From CAWKGV01 sp963849305 (GTDB lineage: Bacteria; Pseudomonadota; Alphaproteobacteria; Acetobacterales; Acetobacteraceae), in contig CAWKGV010000012.1 in NCBI GenBank assembly GCA_963849305.1, positions 124,001 to 188,000 on the forward strand: a DNA stretch of 64,000 nucleotides, given 5' to 3'. Below the pieces are notes generated by a model. It had not been told where the DNA came from. It saw only the letters and a program-made list of their open reading frames with translations, and made no database searches. Positions 43,571-51,709 of this stretch are shown piece by piece (position 1 is the first letter of the stretch; each line of letters begins with the position of its first letter). Made by a program: the position numbers and the translations under genes.

Positions 43571-44044
43571 TTACCGCGCCTGCCGTTTCAAGAGTATCGC
43601 GTAGGAACAGGGCGGAACCTGATAGGTGATCACGCCGCTGAACCGGCCATCATCGAATTGCCCGACGATCCTGTTCTGGCCGTAGATCATCTGCAAGCCG
43701 CCTTCCGGGCCGATGGTCCCGTTGAATGGCCCGAAGCGGACCCGGCGGCCCTCCACGCGGAAATCCGTGGCGGTGCGGTATCCGCTGCACTGCGCGCCGG
43801 CACTGAACAGCGCCTGCGCGTGTCCGGCATAGACGCCGTCATGGCCATAGGGCGACGAGGGCGGCGGCGCGGGCAGCACCCGCACCATGCCGGAGCCGGG
43901 CAATGTGACATAGGTCGCGGCAAGATGGACCGGGGTATCCGCCGAGTACCGATAAACCTCGGTGCATCCGGCGAGACTGGCGGAGGCAGCGAACAGGAGC
44001 AAGAGCGGCCACACTCTCCGCCTTCCGGACCAACGCTCAGCCAT
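43571..44044 (-). CDS. Putative lipoprotein
   Basis: A 157-residue protein from the ATG at 44044. The N-terminus is a lipoprotein signal: RRRVWPLLLLFAASASLAGC with lipobox LAGC, giving an acylated Cys at about residue 28. The mature domain is beta-rich (CSGYRTATDFRVEGRRVRFGPFNGTIGPEGGLQM) and ends PPCSYAILLKRQAR. A later repeat-like part resembles small surface-antigen-type or DUF-type lipoproteins, but I do not recognise the family. It is probably anchored to the inner face of the outer membrane. Confidence 0.7.
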   Translation of the reverse strand: MAERWSGRRRVWPLLLLFAASASLAGCTEVYRYSADTPVHLAATYVTLPGSGMVRVLPAPPPSSPYGHDGVYAGHAQALFSAGAQCSGYRTATDFRVEGRRVRFGPFNGTIGPEGGLQMIYGQNRIVGQFDDGRFSGVITYQVPPCSYAILLKRQAR

Positions 44045-44097
44045 GCCGCCGCCTTCCATCCTGCTCGCCCGGGATGGGATCGCGCCCGGCTCGCGCC

Positions 44098-45339
44098 TCA
44101 TATCCGCCGCTGGGTCAGCAGCGCCCCGCTCTCCTTGAGCGCGGCGATCTCCTCCGGGGTGAATCCGTGCTGAGCCAGCACCTCGGCGCCGTGCTCGCCG
44201 AAGCGGGGCGGGGTGGAGCGCGTGCCGCCGGGTGTGCGGGAGAGCTTAATCGGCGTGCCGAGGCCCTTGTACCAGCCCAGCTCGGTCACCATCTGCCGAT
44301 GCGCCGTATGCGGTGCGGAGGTCGCCTCGTCAGCCCATAGCACCGGGCCGGCCGGGACGCCCACGCGGATCAGGCGGTCGGCGATCTCCTTGCCATCCCG
44401 ATCGGCGAAGGCCGCCTCCAACTCCGCCGTCAGCGCCGCGCGGTTAACGTTGCGATCGCCGTTGGTGGCGAAACGAGGATCATCGGACAGATGCGGGCGC
44501 CCGATGATCTCGCACAGCTTGCGGAACTGACCGTTATTGCCAGATGCAATGAAAATCTCGCAGGTCTTGGTGGGGAACTTGTCGTACGGTACCAGGTTCG
44601 GGTGCGGATTGCCGGTGCCGGCCGGCCGCTTGCCGTTGAGGAAGTAGTTCGGCGCCTGCGGGTGCAGCAGCGAGAGGCCGCAGTCGTACAGCGCCATGTC
44701 GAGAAACTGCCCACGTCCCGAGCGCGCCCGCTCGTGCAACGCCATCAGGATGCCGGCGGCGGCATAGAGCCCGGTCCCCATATCGACGATCGCCGCGCCG
44801 AGCCGCATCGGCCCGGTGTTGGCGTCCCCGTTGACGCTCATCAGCCCGGTCATCGCCTGCAGGATGGCGTCGTAGCCCGGCAGGCCGCCCAGCGGCCCAT
44901 CGGGGCCGAAACCCGAGACGCGGCAGTGGATCAAGCGCGGGAAGCGGGGCGCCAGCTCGGCTTCGTAGCCCAGGCCCCATTTTTCCATGGACCCGGGCTT
45001 GAAGTTCTCGATTAGCACATCGGCGCCTTCGATTAGGCGCAGCAACACCACCTTGCCGTCCGGCTTGCCAATGTCGAGCGCGATCGAACGTTTGTTGCGG
45101 TTAATGCCGATGAAGTAGCTGGCATCTCCCTCATGGAATGGCGGTCCCCAGTCGCGCACCTCGTCGCCCTGTGGCGGCTCGATCTTGATGACCTCGGCGC
45201 CGTGATCCGACAGGATCATGGTGCAATAAGGCCCTCCCAGCACCCGAGTAAGGTCGATCACCTTGAGCCCGGCGAGCGCGCCTGGCGAGGCGGCCAGCCC
45301 CTTCCCGGTTAGCGCGGCGTCTGTCAGTGCGTCGTCCAT
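44098..45339 (-). CDS. Family III CoA-transferase (CaiB/BaiF type)
   Basis: A 413-residue complete member. The N-terminal LKVIDLTRVLGGPYCTMILSDHGAEVIKIEPP binds CoA. NRNKRSIALDIGKPDG follows. The likely catalytic aspartate is Asp 186 in GAAIVDMGTGLYAAAGILMAL. The C-terminal KLCEIIGRPHLSDDPRF and GHTF-like tail are normal. These enzymes transfer CoA between carboxylic acids such as formate/oxalate, carnitine derivatives or succinate/mesaconate analogues. The neighbours give no clue to which. The gene is on the minus strand, divergent from the toxin-antitoxin pair. Confidence 0.92.
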   Translation of the reverse strand: MDDALTDAALTGKGLAASPGALAGLKVIDLTRVLGGPYCTMILSDHGAEVIKIEPPQGDEVRDWGPPFHEGDASYFIGINRNKRSIALDIGKPDGKVVLLRLIEGADVLIENFKPGSMEKWGLGYEAELAPRFPRLIHCRVSGFGPDGPLGGLPGYDAILQAMTGLMSVNGDANTGPMRLGAAIVDMGTGLYAAAGILMALHERARSGRGQFLDMALYDCGLSLLHPQAPNYFLNGKRPAGTGNPHPNLVPYDKFPTKTCEIFIASGNNGQFRKLCEIIGRPHLSDDPRFATNGDRNVNRAALTAELEAAFADRDGKEIADRLIRVGVPAGPVLWADEATSAPHTAHRQMVTELGWYKGLGTPIKLSRTPGGTRSTPPRFGEHGAEVLAQHGFTPEEIAALKESGALLTQRRI

Positions 45340-45456
45340 GGGGCTGCTTACTCCTCATCCCATTGGTGTTCTTGCCCTAGTCTTAGCTGAGAGCCCACCA
45401 GCCTTGCTCCGCGACTTCACGCCATGGCAAATTCTCATTCTTTGGCATAACTCGCC

Positions 45457-45486
45457 TTGTGTCACGCGCCGAATATGTCATATACA
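45457..45486 (+). promoter_or_regulatory. Promoter and overlapping operator of the toxin-antitoxin operon
   Basis: TTGTGT (45457) and TATACA (45481) are spaced 18 bases apart, a reasonable sigma-70 promoter. A perfect palindrome, ATATG-T-CATAT at 45473-45483, overlaps the -10 element and lies about 36 bases before the antitoxin start. AbrB-type antitoxins normally repress their own operon through such a site. Confidence 0.5.
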
Positions 45487-45518
45487 AGTGTGGACGCGAG
45501 AGCTTTGGGGTTATGCAC

Positions 45519-45794
45519 ATGAGTGACGAATCAACGCTCGTCCGGGTCGCCGACAACGGCCGCATGAGCATTCCCGCCAAGCAGCGGAAGCTTCTTGGTT
45601 TGGAAGACGGAGGCATGGTAGTCGCGCGGGTGGAGAATGGCGAACTCCGGCTGCGCCCCGCGCGACAGGTATTGGCCGAAATCCGGGCGAGGGTGAGCCG
45701 CCGTCTTGCTGGCTCCGGCGAAAGCGTTGACCGGTTCCTCGCCGAACGGCGGGAGGAGGCCGAGCGAGAAGAACGCGAAATGAGCAAGCCTTAG
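45519..45794 (+). CDS. AbrB/MazE/VapB-type antitoxin
   Basis: A 91-residue protein. The N-terminal swapped-hairpin AbrB domain is clear: TLVRVADNGRMSIPAKQRKLLGLEDGG followed by VVARVENGELRLRP. The rest is a charged helix rich in Glu/Arg (RFLAERREEAEREEREM), the usual toxin-wrapping tail. I place the start at 45519; an ATG at 45513 is equally in frame. It ends 4 bases before a PIN-domain toxin gene, so the two form a VapBC module. It should bind the palindrome at 45473-45483 and silence the toxin. Confidence 0.88.
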   Translation: MSDESTLVRVADNGRMSIPAKQRKLLGLEDGGMVVARVENGELRLRPARQVLAEIRARVSRRLAGSGESVDRFLAERREEAEREEREMSKP

Positions 45795-45798
45795 CCAC

Positions 45799-46185
45799 GT
45801 GCGTTGCCTGGATGCCTCGGCGTTGGTGGCATTTCTATTGGGCGAGGCGGGAAGCGGCATCGTCGAGCACCGGATATCCCTCGGCACGATTATCTCGGCC
45901 GCAAATCTGGCTGAGGTAGCTACCGTCCTCGTGCGGGGAGGTTCCACCGTAGCTGAAGCGGCCGAAGACTTGACCGCGCTGCCTCTTGCCGTTTTGGCCG
46001 TGGACCGGCAGCTCGCTCTCGACGCTGGCGCGCTTTATCCGGTCACGCGCCCCTTCGGCTTGTCGCTTGGGGATCGCCTATGCCTGGCGCTGGCCCGGCG
46101 AGAAGGCGTCCCGGTTGTCACGGCGGACCAGGTATGGCGCAAAGCCGGCCCCCTCATCGGCATCGAGGTCGAGCTGATCCGCTGA
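45799..46185 (+). CDS. vapC: PIN-domain toxin, VapC type (ribonuclease)
   Basis: A 128-residue PIN-domain protein with the four acidic metal ligands in place: Asp 5 (CLDASALVAFLL), Glu 39 (ANLAEVATVL), Asp 92 (LSLGDRLCLALA) and Asp 110 (VVTADQVW). The start is GTG at 45799. VapC toxins cleave tRNA or rRNA when freed from the antitoxin. The toxin looks intact, and the upstream antitoxin matches it in size and spacing. Confidence 0.92.
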   Translation: MRCLDASALVAFLLGEAGSGIVEHRISLGTIISAANLAEVATVLVRGGSTVAEAAEDLTALPLAVLAVDRQLALDAGALYPVTRPFGLSLGDRLCLALARREGVPVVTADQVWRKAGPLIGIEVELIR

Positions 46186-46204
46186 TCGGCCCGATCCCGC
46201 GCCT

Positions 46205-47335
46205 TCAAAGGTAGTGCTCGGCCAAAGGTGCAAAGCCATTGAACCGCTGGCTCGCGTACGTACTCACGTATGCTCCGGTGGACAGCAGCTCCACCCGGTC
46301 CCCTGACGCCAGCGACACCGGCAGGCGGTAGTTCGACCGCTGGTACATCACATCCGCCCCGTCGCAGGTCGGCCCCGCGACCGCCACGGGTCCAGTTGGC
46401 GTGCCGTCGTGTGGAGTAACGATCCGGTACTTGATCGCCTCCCCCTCGGTTTCGGCGAGCCCGCCGAAGCGGCCAATATCGAGATAAACCCAACGCACGG
46501 GGTCGTTCTTCGACCGATGGCTGACCAGCACCACCTCGGCGCTGACCACCCCGGCGTCGCCCACGATGAAGCGACCCGGCTCGATCACCATTTCCGGCAG
46601 CGCATTACCGAAATGCCTCGTCATTGCGCCCATGATCGCTTGCCCGAACTGGTCGATCTCGGGCACGTCGTCGCGATAGCGCGTTGGGAAGCCGCCGCCC
46701 AGGTTCATCATGCGCAGCTTTACCCCGGCCTCGGTCAGATCGGTGAACAGCATCGCCACCCGTCCGATCGCCACCTCGTAAGCGCGGGTCGTGGTTTGCT
46801 GGCTGCCGACATGAAACGACAGCCCATACGGGTCGAGCCCCAGCTCGCCCGCGCGCAGCATCAGCTCCTTCGCGGCCTCGACCGTGGTGCCGAACTTGCG
46901 CGACAGCGGCCAGTCCGCGCCCTCGTTGCCCACCAGGATGCGGCAATAGACCCGCGCGCCCGGCGCGTGGCGGGCGAGCTTGTCCAACTCCTCGGCGCAA
47001 TCGAAGGCGAACAGCGACACGCCCGTCTCGTGCGCGCGACGGATCGCCGGGGCCTTCTTGATGGTATTGCCAAAGCTGATCGAAGCGGGATGCGCGCCGG
47101 CCGCCAGGCACGCCTCGATCTCCTCGAAGCTCGCCGCGTCGAACGAGCTGTCGAGTTTGACCAGCCGCTGCAGTACCGGCGCGGCCGGGTTTGCTTTCAC
47201 GGCGTAGTAGAGCCTGGCTAGCGGGAGCGCGTGGCGCAGCGCGCGGAAGTTCTCCTCCACGCGGTCCAAGTCCAGCACCAAGCACGGCGTCGCCGGCTGG
47301 CGATCAGCAAGGAAACGGGCGATTTTCGGAGTCAT
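46205..47335 (-). CDS. Ornithine/lysine decarboxylase (group IV, PLP, alanine-racemase fold)
   Basis: A 376-residue enzyme starting MTPKIARFLADRQ at 47335. PLP is held by Lys 48 in LYYAVKANP. Other conserved parts are FGNTIKKAPAIRRA, the His motif LSFHVGSQQT, the phosphate-binding MMNLGGGFPTRY, EPGRFIVGDAG, and the substrate-binding cysteine in GPTCDGADVMY. The length equals the bacterial ornithine decarboxylases known from Rhizobiales and Rhodospirillales. It makes putrescine (or cadaverine) in the cytoplasm. Longer upstream frames are Arg/Pro-rich and non-native. It is divergent from the YihY gene across about 315 bases. Confidence 0.93.
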   Translation of the reverse strand: MTPKIARFLADRQPATPCLVLDLDRVEENFRALRHALPLARLYYAVKANPAAPVLQRLVKLDSSFDAASFEEIEACLAAGAHPASISFGNTIKKAPAIRRAHETGVSLFAFDCAEELDKLARHAPGARVYCRILVGNEGADWPLSRKFGTTVEAAKELMLRAGELGLDPYGLSFHVGSQQTTTRAYEVAIGRVAMLFTDLTEAGVKLRMMNLGGGFPTRYRDDVPEIDQFGQAIMGAMTRHFGNALPEMVIEPGRFIVGDAGVVSAEVVLVSHRSKNDPVRWVYLDIGRFGGLAETEGEAIKYRIVTPHDGTPTGPVAVAGPTCDGADVMYQRSNYRLPVSLASGDRVELLSTGAYVSTYASQRFNGFAPLAEHYL

Positions 47336-47650
47336 CGCACCGAGCCTCCCTCTGCAAGACGCCCGCCTATTAAGGGCGACGGACGTAGTTGACGAAACGG
47401 TCGAACGAACCAGCGACCTAAGCGAGTTGCCAGAACGCTTGACGTCGTTGCGTAACCACTGAGGGCCAGAGGCACGTGCGTTGCTGCGTAGGGGCGGCAG
47501 ATAAGGTTCCCTGCCCCCCGGCGCAAGCGGAAACTGGCCGCGCGCAAGAAAAATCGGCCCTGGCCGGAGGAGCCCCGTCATGATTGAACCGGGCAGGAGT
47601 TCCGTTTTCCGTGGCAATGATCAACACCCAGTGGGAGGAGGTGAGCCTCG
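47336..47650. other. Divergent intergenic region (ornithine decarboxylase / YihY)
   Basis: This 315-base gap must hold the promoters of both flanking genes. A strong ribosome-binding site AGGAGGTGA lies just before the GTG of the YihY gene. I see no convincing terminator, small gene or riboswitch-like structure in it. Confidence 0.5.
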
Positions 47651-48547
47651 GTGAACACCCGATCCGGCCGCAGGCGCCCCCGCGCGCGCTTGTCCTGGCG
47701 CGATTGGTGGGGGGTCCTGGTCGCGACAGCTCAGGCGCTCGTCTCCGACCGCGTGTCCATGGCCGCGGCCGGCTGCGCCTTCTTCGCCACCTTGGCCTTG
47801 TTCCCCGCGATCACGAGCCTGGTGTCGATCTACGGCCTGGTCTTCAACCGCCAGAGCGTCGAGCCGCAGCTAGCCTACCTTCAAGGGCTGCTTCCGCCGC
47901 CGGCCTTCGACCTCATCGCCGGCCGGGTTCACGCTCTGATTGCGCAGCCTGCCAACCAGCTCGGCGTCAAGCTGGTGGTGGGTTCGGCGATTACCTTCTG
48001 GAGCGCAGTCACCGGCACCAAATCCGTGCTCACCGCGCTCAACGCCGCCTACCACGTCGAGGAGGAGCGAAGCTATCTCCGGTTCCAGGCGCTTGCGCTG
48101 GTGATGACACTGTCGGGCATAGTCGGCGCGGTGCTGGCGATCGCGGTCCTGGTAGCCGGCCCGGTTGCGATCGCCTTCGTCGGGCTGGAGGCGCACGCGG
48201 CTGCGCTGATCCATGCGGCCGGCATCACCACACTGGTGAGTTTCGTCGGCGCCTCTATCGTTGCGTTGTACCGGTTCGGCCCGTCGAGGCCGCGGGAGCC
48301 GGGCCAGCGGATCGCACCGGGCGCCATCACGGCGACCCTGCTGTGGCTCGTCGCCTCCGAATTGTTCACGTTCTACGTCGCGCAGCTTAGCAATTTCGGC
48401 GCGACCTACGGGTCGATCGGCGCCGTCGTCGGCCTGATGCTGTGGTTCTACGTCACGGTATATGTTGTCCTGCTCGGCGCCGAGCTAAATTCCAAGCTCG
48501 ACTCTCGCACCTCCAGCGTCGATCTGCGCGAGCGGTCGCGGTCGTAA
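47651..48547 (+). CDS. YihY/virulence factor BrkB family membrane protein
   Basis: A 298-residue protein with about six membrane spans, starting at GTG 47651 with AGGAGGTGA upstream. Family blocks: DRVSMAAAGCAFFATLALFPAITSLVSIYGLV, the YLQGLLPPPAFDLI region, WSAVTGTKSVLTALNAAYHVEEERSYLRF, and ATYGSIGAVVGLMLWFYVTVYVVLLGAELN near the C-terminus. The family was once called ribonuclease BN but is an inner-membrane protein of unknown function, possibly a transporter. It is complete. Confidence 0.9.
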   Translation: MNTRSGRRRPRARLSWRDWWGVLVATAQALVSDRVSMAAAGCAFFATLALFPAITSLVSIYGLVFNRQSVEPQLAYLQGLLPPPAFDLIAGRVHALIAQPANQLGVKLVVGSAITFWSAVTGTKSVLTALNAAYHVEEERSYLRFQALALVMTLSGIVGAVLAIAVLVAGPVAIAFVGLEAHAAALIHAAGITTLVSFVGASIVALYRFGPSRPREPGQRIAPGAITATLLWLVASELFTFYVAQLSNFGATYGSIGAVVGLMLWFYVTVYVVLLGAELNSKLDSRTSSVDLRERSRS

Positions 48548-48556
48548 CTTCTCGCT

Positions 48557-49726
48557 CTACGGCCAGGCGGTTCCGAATGATTCGGGGCCGGCATCTTTGA
48601 TCGGGATAGGCTCGCCCTCAGTCAGATGGCGTCCATCCCATCGCAGAACCGAGAGCGTACGATCCCCCATGTTCTGCACCAGGATCGTATGCCCGTCGCG
48701 CGAGAACGCCATACCTTCGGCCCACCGCCCGATTGGCGCCTCCGCCACGTTCTGCAAGTGCTGGCCGTTCACAGCGAACAGCGTGACGATCCCGTGGTCG
48801 TGGTGGAACGGGTCGCTTGGCGGCTTGGTCGTGCCCATCTGCGACCCGACCGCGAGGTACTTGCCGTCGGGCGAGAACTTGAGCGGTTCCGGCCCGCTCG
48901 GCACGCTCAGGGTCTCCACCGTGCGCGGCGGGTGGGCGGTGACGTCGATCAGGCTCACCGTGTCCACGTCGCCGTCGCCTCGGCCCATGTTGGAAACGGC
49001 GGCAAGCGTGCCCGCGGCATTGAGGTCCATCGTATAGGGCGCGACACCGGTGGTGATCGGTCGCTTGTCGATGGTGACGTTCGTGCCGTCGATGTGCAGC
49101 ACGTTCACCTGGTTGTCGCCGCTGCGGGTGAGCAGCGCGGTCTTGCCGTCCTTCAGGAACAGCACGCCGCTCGGCAGGCTGGTCTTACTGCCGGTGTCGA
49201 GCGTGCCGGCGAGCGTAAGGCGCTTGTCCTGCACGGTGAAGACGGAGACCGTACCTGCCGCGCGATTGGCGATCAGGGCGATCCGCCCGTCCGGGGAGAC
49301 GCGGACCGTCGTGGCGCCCGGACCGGATGTCAGCGACTGCATGATCTTTGGCGGCGAGGCGGAGAGGTCGATCACCGATACCCGGTCGTCCGGCCCGAGC
49401 CCGAACTTGCCTTTTGGGTCGGGCTTGGTGGCGCAGGTGACGATCGCCCAGCTCTGGTCCTCGGCGACCCAGACGGCCATCGGCGGGCCGACGACGCTGC
49501 CGGGTGCCTCGATCGTGCCCGCCACGGTGGGCGGGAAGTGGCTCACATCGATCAGGCTGACCGTGTCCGGGCCGGGATTCTTGGCCGCGACCAAATTGCC
49601 CTTATCGTCCAGCACCGTATGAGCATCGTTGGAGCTGACAGCCATGTCAGCCGCATACACGGTACATGGCAGCAGCGCTGTCATAAAGCAGGCGGCCAGC
49701 GCGCGGCCGCTTCGGATGTTCGCCAT
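48557..49726 (-). CDS. Secreted beta-propeller protein (YncE/lactonase-like repeats)
   Basis: A 389-residue protein from the ATG at 49726. It carries a signal peptide (MANIRSGRALAACFMTALLPCTVYA). The mature part consists of repeating blades: VSLIDVSHFPP, VSVIDLSASPP, VSLIDVTAHPP, with strand sets such as TTVRVSPDGRIALIANRAAGTVSVF and PEPLKFSPDGKYLAVGSQMG. This is the seven-bladed YVTN/WD40-like architecture of YncE-type periplasmic proteins. It has no known catalytic motif. It may act in the periplasm as a binding scaffold or lactonase. It is divergent from the SDR gene that follows. Confidence 0.82.
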   Translation of the reverse strand: MANIRSGRALAACFMTALLPCTVYAADMAVSSNDAHTVLDDKGNLVAAKNPGPDTVSLIDVSHFPPTVAGTIEAPGSVVGPPMAVWVAEDQSWAIVTCATKPDPKGKFGLGPDDRVSVIDLSASPPKIMQSLTSGPGATTVRVSPDGRIALIANRAAGTVSVFTVQDKRLTLAGTLDTGSKTSLPSGVLFLKDGKTALLTRSGDNQVNVLHIDGTNVTIDKRPITTGVAPYTMDLNAAGTLAAVSNMGRGDGDVDTVSLIDVTAHPPRTVETLSVPSGPEPLKFSPDGKYLAVGSQMGTTKPPSDPFHHDHGIVTLFAVNGQHLQNVAEAPIGRWAEGMAFSRDGHTILVQNMGDRTLSVLRWDGRHLTEGEPIPIKDAGPESFGTAWP

Positions 49727-49859
49727 GGTTCCCTCCCCGCGACCGCGTTGGGCCGCGCCTGCGATCATAGGCCTGGATCGCGAGCGGGCGGCAACCCGCC
49801 AATTTGCCGGCCCCTCCCACGACGGTACACTCCCCCGACACAAGCGACGGAGGAAGAGC

Positions 49860-50615
49860 GTGCGCGGGCTCCAGGGAAAGCGGGTCGTCCTCACCGGCGG
49901 AGCGAGCGGGATCGGTCGGGCAGCCGCGATTCGGCTCACCGAGGAAGGGTGCCTGGTCGGCATCTTCGATCGCAACGAAGCCGGCGCGCGGGAGACCGCG
50001 GCCCATTGCGCCGGCCGCGCCAGCGTATGGCAGGTGGACATCGCCGACCGGGTCCAGATCGAGCAGGCCGTGTCGGGGTTCGAACAGGCTTACGGACCGC
50101 CTGATTGCCTCGCCAACATCGCCGGCTGGGATGTCGCGCAGACTTTCCTCCAAACCGACCCGGAGCTTTGGGACCGGCTGATCCGGGTCAACCTCTACGG
50201 TCCGCTGCACATGCACCACGTGATCGTGCGCGGCATGGCCGAGCGCGGCTTCGGCCGCGTGGTCAACGTCGCCTCCGATGCCGGCCGAGTGGGCTCGTCG
50301 GGCGAAGCGGTGTACGCCGCCTGCAAGGGCGGCATTATCGCCTTCACCAAGACCCTGGCGCGTGAACTGGCACGCATCGGGGTGACGTTGAACGTAGTCT
50401 GCCCCGGCCCCACCGACACGCCGCTGTTCCGCGATTTTCAGAGCGCGACGCCCGAGGGACCGCGGATCAGCGAAGCGCTGGCCCGCGCGATCCCGTTGCG
50501 GCGGATCGGCCGGCCGCAGGACTACCCAGGTATTGTCGCCTTCCTGCTCTCGGACGACGCAGCCTACATGACCGGCCAGACGATCAGCGTCTCCGGCGGA
50601 CTCACAATGGTCTGA
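49860..50615 (+). CDS. Short-chain dehydrogenase/reductase
   Basis: A 251-residue SDR from the GTG at 49860, preceded by GGAGG at a six-base spacing; longer upstream frames lack family sequence. VVLTGGASGIGRAAAIRL, Asp in GIFDRNE (NAD type), LANIAGWD and the active site SDAGRVGSSGEAVYAACK are all present. It ends TGQTISVSGGLTMV. Its closest style is 2-hydroxycyclohexanecarboxyl-CoA or 3-hydroxyacyl-CoA dehydrogenase. It is 16 bases from a MaoC-like hydratase gene, a combination typical of CoA-ester degradation. Confidence 0.92.
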   Translation: MRGLQGKRVVLTGGASGIGRAAAIRLTEEGCLVGIFDRNEAGARETAAHCAGRASVWQVDIADRVQIEQAVSGFEQAYGPPDCLANIAGWDVAQTFLQTDPELWDRLIRVNLYGPLHMHHVIVRGMAERGFGRVVNVASDAGRVGSSGEAVYAACKGGIIAFTKTLARELARIGVTLNVVCPGPTDTPLFRDFQSATPEGPRISEALARAIPLRRIGRPQDYPGIVAFLLSDDAAYMTGQTISVSGGLTMV

Positions 50616-50631
50616 TCCGGGAGGAACCCGA

Positions 50632-51114
50632 ATGCAGCACGACGAAGACTACGAGACGCTGGGACTTGGGCTTTGCCTGGAGGATCTTCCGGTCGGAAGG
50701 CGCTTCCGCACCGTTGGCCGCACCATCACCGAGGCCGACCTGGTAGGCTTCATCGGCGTCACCGGAATGACGGAGGTGCTGTTCTCCAATATCGAGTTCC
50801 TGAAGGAAGAAAGCGACATCCGCGAGCGCGTCGTGCCTGGGGCGCTAGCATATTGCTTCGCCGAAGGGCTGCTGATCCAGGCGACCATGCAACACACGGG
50901 TCTCGCGTTCCTGCATATGGAGCTGACGATCGAGACTCCCTGCTTCGTCGGCGACACCATCCACGTCGCCTGCGAGGTGATCGAGAGCAGGCGCAGCAAG
51001 AGCCGGCCAAACCGGGGGCTGGTTCGCACGCGAAATCACGTGCGCAAGCAGGACGGCACGGTGGTCCTCACCTACACCCCGCTCAGGATGGTGAAGGCCC
51101 GCGGCGAGGGCTGA
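50632..51114 (+). CDS. MaoC-like acyl dehydratase
   Basis: A 160-residue hotdog-fold protein. The hydratase motif is partly recognisable: LPVGRRFRTVGRTITEADLVGFIGVTG, and VVPGALAYCFAEGLLIQ in the place of the usual GxLxxSLxxGL helix. ERVVPGALAY and the strand VGDTIHVACEVIESRRSKSRPNRGLVRTRNHV are typical of MaoC/itaconyl-type dehydratases. The catalytic Asp/His pair (DFNPIH in many family members) is not clearly present. It lies in an operon with the SDR and probably acts on the same acyl-CoA or acid. Confidence 0.85.
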   Translation: MQHDEDYETLGLGLCLEDLPVGRRFRTVGRTITEADLVGFIGVTGMTEVLFSNIEFLKEESDIRERVVPGALAYCFAEGLLIQATMQHTGLAFLHMELTIETPCFVGDTIHVACEVIESRRSKSRPNRGLVRTRNHVRKQDGTVVLTYTPLRMVKARGEG

Positions 51115-51139
51115 AAGAAACACGCGAGAGTCCGCGAGA

Positions 51140-51631
51140 ATGCACGGAATTTATGCGGTGATCGGCCCCGATAAGGGGTTCGTGAACTGGTGGCAGATGT
51201 CCATCAGGGCGATCATCATCTTTATCTATGGCGTGGCTCTGGTCCGCATCGCCGGGCGACGTGCCTTCGGCCGGCAATCGTCACTGGACATCGTGCTCAC
51301 GGTGCTGATTGGCTCGAATCTCAGCCGCGGTCTCACCGGAAGCGCGCCTTTCTTCCCTACTATGGCTGCCACCGCGGCACTGGTCGCGCTTTACTGGATC
51401 AGCATCCATCTGGCGCAACGCTGGGATTTCGTGGGCTTCGTCATGAAGGGCGGGCAGACCGTGCTGGTACGCGATGGCCGGCCCGACCCGGCAGCGATGC
51501 GCAAGGAAGGCGTCAGTCATTTGGATCTGTACGAAGCCATACGTTCCGCGCGGCTGGACGAACTCGAGTCCGTCGCCCTCGCTACGCTGGAACGGGGCGG
51601 CCACATCAGCGTGGTGCCGCGCAAGGGCTGA
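51140..51631 (+). CDS. YetF-domain (DUF421) membrane protein
   Basis: A 163-residue protein with three hydrophobic spans (IRAIIIFIYGVALVRI; PTMAATAALVALYWISI and one shorter) followed by a soluble YetF domain: DFVGFVMKGGQTVLVRDGRPDPAAMRKEGVSHLDLYEAIRSARLDELESVALATLERGGHISVV. The motif RIAGRRAFGRQSSLDIVLTVLIGSNLSRGLTG is diagnostic. The family is present in many bacteria, without a clear function. It starts 25 bases after the MaoC gene on the same strand. Confidence 0.9.
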   Translation: MHGIYAVIGPDKGFVNWWQMSIRAIIIFIYGVALVRIAGRRAFGRQSSLDIVLTVLIGSNLSRGLTGSAPFFPTMAATAALVALYWISIHLAQRWDFVGFVMKGGQTVLVRDGRPDPAAMRKEGVSHLDLYEAIRSARLDELESVALATLERGGHISVVPRKG

Positions 51632-51709
51632 GCGCCTTGCTGACCCCCGCCGGTTTGCGCCAGTTAGCCGGGGCCGGCTATCCTCGCCCGAAACCGACAG
51701 GTGGACGCA

